From Atrina japonica (taxonomy: Eukaryota > Mollusca > Bivalvia > Pterioida > Pinnidae): a DNA stretch of 64,000 nt. Positions within the stretch are counted from its first letter, which is position 1; each line of letters starts with the position of its first letter. The notes beneath the pieces were generated by a model that was given only the letters and a program-made list of their open reading frames with translations, was not told the origin of the DNA and made no database searches. This document shows positions 60,111-64,000 of this stretch, piece after piece. The stretch lies in contig BROG01000970.1 of NCBI GenBank assembly GCA_030159075.1, forward strand, positions 75,001-139,000, written 5' to 3'. Both the position numbers and the translations under genes were made by a program.

Positions 60111-60922
60111 TACTTGTCCGACAAATCGCTGCCGTAACATGGTCATGGAAAGGGTTTCTTAGATATTCAGGTATTCCTACGCCAGCTGGCGGTTAACACT
60201 TAGATCACTGATTTTATTGATATAACAATACAGTCATTCTGTATAACTGTAATGAAGGAAATTACAGTTGGTATGTAAATATAATCATATTTAGACATTA
60301 TTTTTGCGTGTATAACGGCATAGATACAGGAAACAAAAGCTTTAAATAAACGACAAAATGAAAAATACATCAGTGGGGAACGTTTGCTGAGAGGTAAATT
60401 AAAATAATTTGACAATTGTGAAATACTTTAAAGGTATGGGCACGGGATGATCGTCGGTATGTTCATTTTATATTGTGAAGAGAGACCCATTCCGTACCCA
60501 CAGATAAGCAACAAATAACAAAAAATGAAAAGCACCTAAAATTCATGCAAGAATATGTTCCAAACAAAAGATTAGTAGACTCCATCCCTACCTTGAGGGT
60601 ATGACAAAGGAATCTCAATCCGAGGGTAAGATTCTTGAATGACAAATCCAAGGCTTAGGGGTTGATTATTTTTCTTCCATGTTTTAAATACATGTACATA
60701 TATCGCCTTGGTCTATGCAAATGAAATCTGACATGCACAACATTCTAGACACCGCAGACACTCTACAGCATAAATTGTATTGTGACGTCATAGCCCGTGT
60801 AGCTTGTCAATACCATACGGTTTGACAAGGAAATCATTCCCCGTTAAAAGGAAGGAGAAATCTATGAACAATGGGAGAAAACTATTTCTACATCACCACT
60901 GATTTGGCCAGTTCATACTTAC

Positions 60923-60994
60923 AAAGGGAACTATCGGTAGTCACATCTAAATTTTCTGACGTCATCACTTGCGGAGTCGACAATAATTCTGCAT
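60923..60994 (-). CDS. Stalk exon of right IgGFc-binding-type gene
   Basis: A 72-nt symmetric phase 1-1 exon (TTTATAG acceptor, CTTT/GTAAGT donor). It reads AELLSTPQVMTSENLDVTTD then SSL. It is Thr/Ser-rich without Cys, and is probably an O-glycosylated spacer between the metal-binding-like motif and the membrane. The phase fits both neighbouring exons. Confidence 0.6.
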
Positions 60995-61175
60995 CTATAA
61001 ATATATAATCAATATAATATAAAAAGAGCTAAGATGAAAATATGCTTCATCTAAATTAAACAAGAATATATTTTATAATATATTTCATATTTATTTTCGG
61101 CATGAACGTCAATTTGTCCACTAGAAGGCGACAAAACGACCAGATGTGTTTGTTTTCTGTAGTACGTGTACAATA

Positions 61176-62165
61176 TTTAAGGATTGTTTTTCATTTTTTG
61201 GAATGCATCGATTATAAATGCAATGGATTGCATTCACACTCGGTGCATTCCAAAAAATGAAAAAACAATCCTTAAATTCATATATATTACCATTTTCTGT
61301 GAATATGTAGTCAGCTGGTTATGAAATTCATTCTTTGTAATTGGCTTGCGGTAGGAGTTTTTTCATATGACATAACAGCTAAACAGCTGTGTGAGACGAG
61401 AAGTACTTCCCCTTTTCTGTCCGGAAACACTAAATGGAATTAAGGTTTATTTTCTTATTTTCATATCATTTTGAAAGAAACTAGTGATATGGAAAATTTG
61501 GGACAAGTGTCAGATTTGTTTTTAAGTTATTTTAGAATATTCATCTGCTTGGTAGCCGGAAGGTTAAATGTGTCAGAAGAGAATTGAAAATGCAAATGGC
61601 CGCGCCCATGAGTATGCTGTATAATGTATTTACAACAAATTTGCGTTTGAATTCTGATATATTATTAAAGGGATATACTATAGAAAGTTTGAGTGTGACT
61701 TACAAGAAGTGAGACAGCTAATATTCATTCATGACAACTGAAAGTAGTCATTTCATTTGACATTTTTTACCAATCAGCTGGGAACCATGATGACTAATTG
61801 GTACGTAACCAACGTAAGTAGGCCTATTTCACACGACCTGATTTCACACGATGCGGGTGACGAATTTTTTCTGATAGGAATATCCAGTGAAGGCAAACAA
61901 ATCAACTTGTTTATCAAGAGATGACAAAGTTGCGCTAGGCCTTACTTTTTTTTCTGTTGTAACTATGAAGTGAACTTTCATTTCTGTGCCAGACTGTGGT
62001 CTGTGGTTCTGGTCATAACATGACCTAGATATATCGCGATATGGGCCTGTAGGCTGTACAATGTGCTACAGATGTAGTCTCGTGTTTCCGATTTCTTTCT
62101 GTGATTTTTATATGTTTTGTGGTAGGCCTAATGTATGGCTTTTAAGATTAAATATATAAGAAATA
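61176..62165. repeat. Intronic duplicated block, copy B, with hairpin at its edge
   Basis: This is the counterpart of 59,290-60,110. Its left edge carries a 32/33-bp inverted repeat: arms 61,176-61,207 and 61,244-61,276, starting TTTAAGGATTGTTTTTCATT, with a 36-nt loop. The arms are perfect except for one extra base. Confidence 0.6.
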
Positions 62166-62339
62166 CACATGTGATATTCTGTTCTTTATTGATTCGTTCA
62201 TGTATCTTACGCTGAAAAATAAAGCGGTTAATACTCGGGGCACGCGTCTGCATTTACAGAATAAACAATATATCGCTCTATATACTTGCAATGAAGGGAA
62301 TTTCAGTCAGTATGTAAATATTACACAAACGTTTTCAGA

Positions 62340-63030
62340 CTGATGGATTCATCTTTTTAACAAAAGCATTTCGTTACGCCAATTTCTAAATAGTCACAAT
62401 GCGGGCCATACAACAGGTGCAACAAGGCATTTTGTTTATCCAGTCCTAGGGATGACCGCATAAAATTCGGAATAAGTATTGAAATATTCTCGTGATTAAA
62501 CACTTGACCACCACTGACAGCATGGGCCCAAACTAGGGATAATGACTTCATATTTCGGCATTTTAAAAACTGGTTAGATGTGTATAAGCATGTTGTGGTA
62601 TATTATCACAGAAACGCAGTTAATCCGTTGTCTGTTCGATGTTTTTGCATCTAAGCTTTACGAGGGTTGAATGACAAGTTTTGAGCCTTGAATCGATGGA
62701 GTTAAGTAGGGTTGCACAACAAGTAAAAAGGGAGAAGTACCAATGGATATTCGAAACTCAAAGTCCATTCGAACAAGAAAAATCAGATATACAAAGTGGT
62801 CTCAACATGAACAGCAATATGAATAGGATAAGGTGCGGTGAGGGACATGCTAGCATGTCATGCCCGTCGCAAATGCTAGACGGAAACCATTTGAGTTCGG
62901 TGAAATGATCAAAATCGATGAAAATGTCATCAGTTAATTTTAGATATGATAGGCGATAGGAAGTCACTGTATATGGTCATGTTCCAGAATACTATCCAGC
63001 ATTCCTGAGAGAGAGGGAATTTTGAATTTT
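62340..63030. other. Intron, dispersed repeat only
   Basis: At about 62,740-62,830 the text GGATATTCGAAACTCAAAGT and a GGTCTCAACATGAAC resemble 11.8 kb and 30.93 kb. No exon seen. Confidence 0.35.
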
Positions 63031-63033
63031 GAA

Positions 63034-63276
63034 TGTTCTTTTACGCCACACTCAACGGTATTACAGTTGTATGATAGCGGTCAGTTTTGATGATGGAGGA
63101 GAGAACCCGATTACAATACACTTGGTTAGAGACCACCGGCCTTCCGCAAATAAACTTGCAAACTTTCTCACAAAATCAACAAAGGTTCCAACGGGACTCG
63201 AACTTGCGCTGACAGGAAGTGCGAGACTTCATGATTTAAAATACGATGCTCTATCCACTTGGCCACGGAGGACCCT
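63034..63276 (-). mobile_element. SINE family 2
   Basis: On the minus strand the head GGTCCTCCGTGGCCAAGTGG then ATAGAGCATCG, B box AGTTCGAGTCCCGTTGG and the usual body are present, ending in GAGTGTGGCGTAAAAGAAC. Confidence 0.75.
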
Positions 63277-63509
63277 ATTGAGAGGGATACTTCATATCGT
63301 TTATCATAATCCCCGTATCGACCATAAAACTTCCTTAGTGACTATTTCAAGCGTTCAACAACGTAGCCTTGTGTAAATAGTTTGGCTTTCAGAATAGAAC
63401 AATCTTAGAGGAGCATGCCCTGGCATAACGTATAAGTTGAGAAATGGAAAGAAACATTAAAATGAGTTGGAAAAATGGCTTGCCAATTGTTGTAACGAAC
63501 GATACGTAC

Positions 63510-63557
63510 CAGAAAGTTTAGCACAGTCCTCATTCGTTTTACCATCATTGTCATCAT
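63510..63557 (-). CDS. DDNDG exon of right IgGFc-binding-type gene
   Basis: A 48-nt symmetric phase 1-1 exon (ATTACAG acceptor, TCTG/GTACGT donor). It encodes DDNDGKTNEDCAKLS, an acidic Asp-x-Asn-x-Gly pattern that may bind a divalent cation together with the preceding DNDCDG exon. Assignment rests on the exact phase fit with the 94-nt exon and the next stalk exon. Confidence 0.6.
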
Positions 63558-63856
63558 CTGTAATATATCACAGAACCTTATGATATATGAAATATGAATA
63601 AATGATATAGGAAGGTACTGTATTATACGGAGTGTGTTATCTAGACTCTAAATATTATAAACATAATACCAAAGTTATATAAAACGATTTGGTCTCGTTT
63701 TACATTATGCATCATCATATCACTCTAGCTCTAGACTTAAATACCCAAGATATGGGTTTAGATTCCGTCTGTCTAAAAACCGGGCTCAGTATGGTAATAA
63801 TTCGAAGGGGTTATAGAAGAACCTTGATATATTATATAACCAATAGTATATATTAC

Positions 63857-63950
63857 CTGTGGTAACAGGGAAGCATCTCTCCTCGTCTATGAGTCCATCG
63901 CAATCGTTGTCAAGACCATCGCCTCTCACCATCATTGTAATGTGACACGG
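63857..63950 (-). CDS. DNDCDG exon of right IgGFc-binding-type gene
   Basis: A 94-nt exon (TACTGAAG acceptor, CACAG/GTAATA donor), phase 0 to 1. It reads PCHITMMVRGDGLDNDCDGL then IDEERCFPVTT, with an EF-hand-like or MopE-type acidic motif. Six nucleotide differences from the exon at 38,668-38,761 indicate recent duplication of the locus or gene conversion. The signal peptide and IgGFc-binding domain exons are expected to the right of the window. Confidence 0.7.
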
Positions 63951-64000
63951 CTTCAGTAAATAAATATCGGATATATTATGAATGTAGTACTGCCTCGATA

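Noticed and set aside
62681..62908. 75-codon plus-strand ORF
   Set aside because: It overlaps a dispersed repeat also seen at 11.8 and 30.9 kb and has no recognisable domain.

Overview
This is animal nuclear DNA, most likely from a bivalve mollusc or a close lophotrochozoan. Genes are split into short exons with GT-AG introns, the sequence is visibly AT-rich, and long microsatellites (TA, TG/CA, CT/AG, TATG, GAT) are common. Two tRNA-derived SINE families, several families of small inverted-repeat elements, a LINE and a Penelope-like retroelement fill most of the remaining space. The phylum is inferred from the gene families and repeat types; the species was not identified.

Three protein-coding loci are supported, all on the minus strand. 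(1) At 1052-7178, five exons whose phases join without error encode the first 852 residues of a GPR158/GPR179-type (Drosophila Smog-like) class C orphan GPCR. They cover a signal peptide, a Cache-type ectodomain, a Cys-rich EGF-like linker, a Lys/Arg-rich linker ending in a furin-like site, and a second Cache-type module. The seven-helix part should lie left of the window. (2) At 38668-45083 is the 5' part of an IgGFc-binding-domain gene: a signal-peptide exon, one large domain exon broken by a frameshift, and a 94-nt exon with a DNDCDG metal-binding-like motif. No further exons were found to the left, so it may be a decaying copy. (3) At 56951-63950 is the 3' part of a paralogue: a nearly identical 94-nt DNDCDG exon, a DDNDG exon, two Thr/Ser-rich stalk exons, and a terminal exon with one transmembrane helix and a charged tail. 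Its domain exons should lie right of the window.

The 31 kb between loci 1 and 2 holds no recognisable host gene. It carries microsatellites, a 30-bp minisatellite eroding over about 1.5 kb, and Penelope-like copies and tails. It also holds one degraded LINE (about 31.8-35.9 kb) interrupted by a Penelope-like tail and followed by a SINE with a target-site duplication. Between loci 2 and 3 are a second LINE fragment, more Penelope-like pieces, SINEs and MITE-like elements.

The most interesting signal is the tandemly duplicated GPR158-type ectodomain with repeated intron phases and a possible proprotein-convertase site between the modules. Next are the two IgGFc-binding paralogues, one apparently intact in this window and one frameshifted and without downstream exons.
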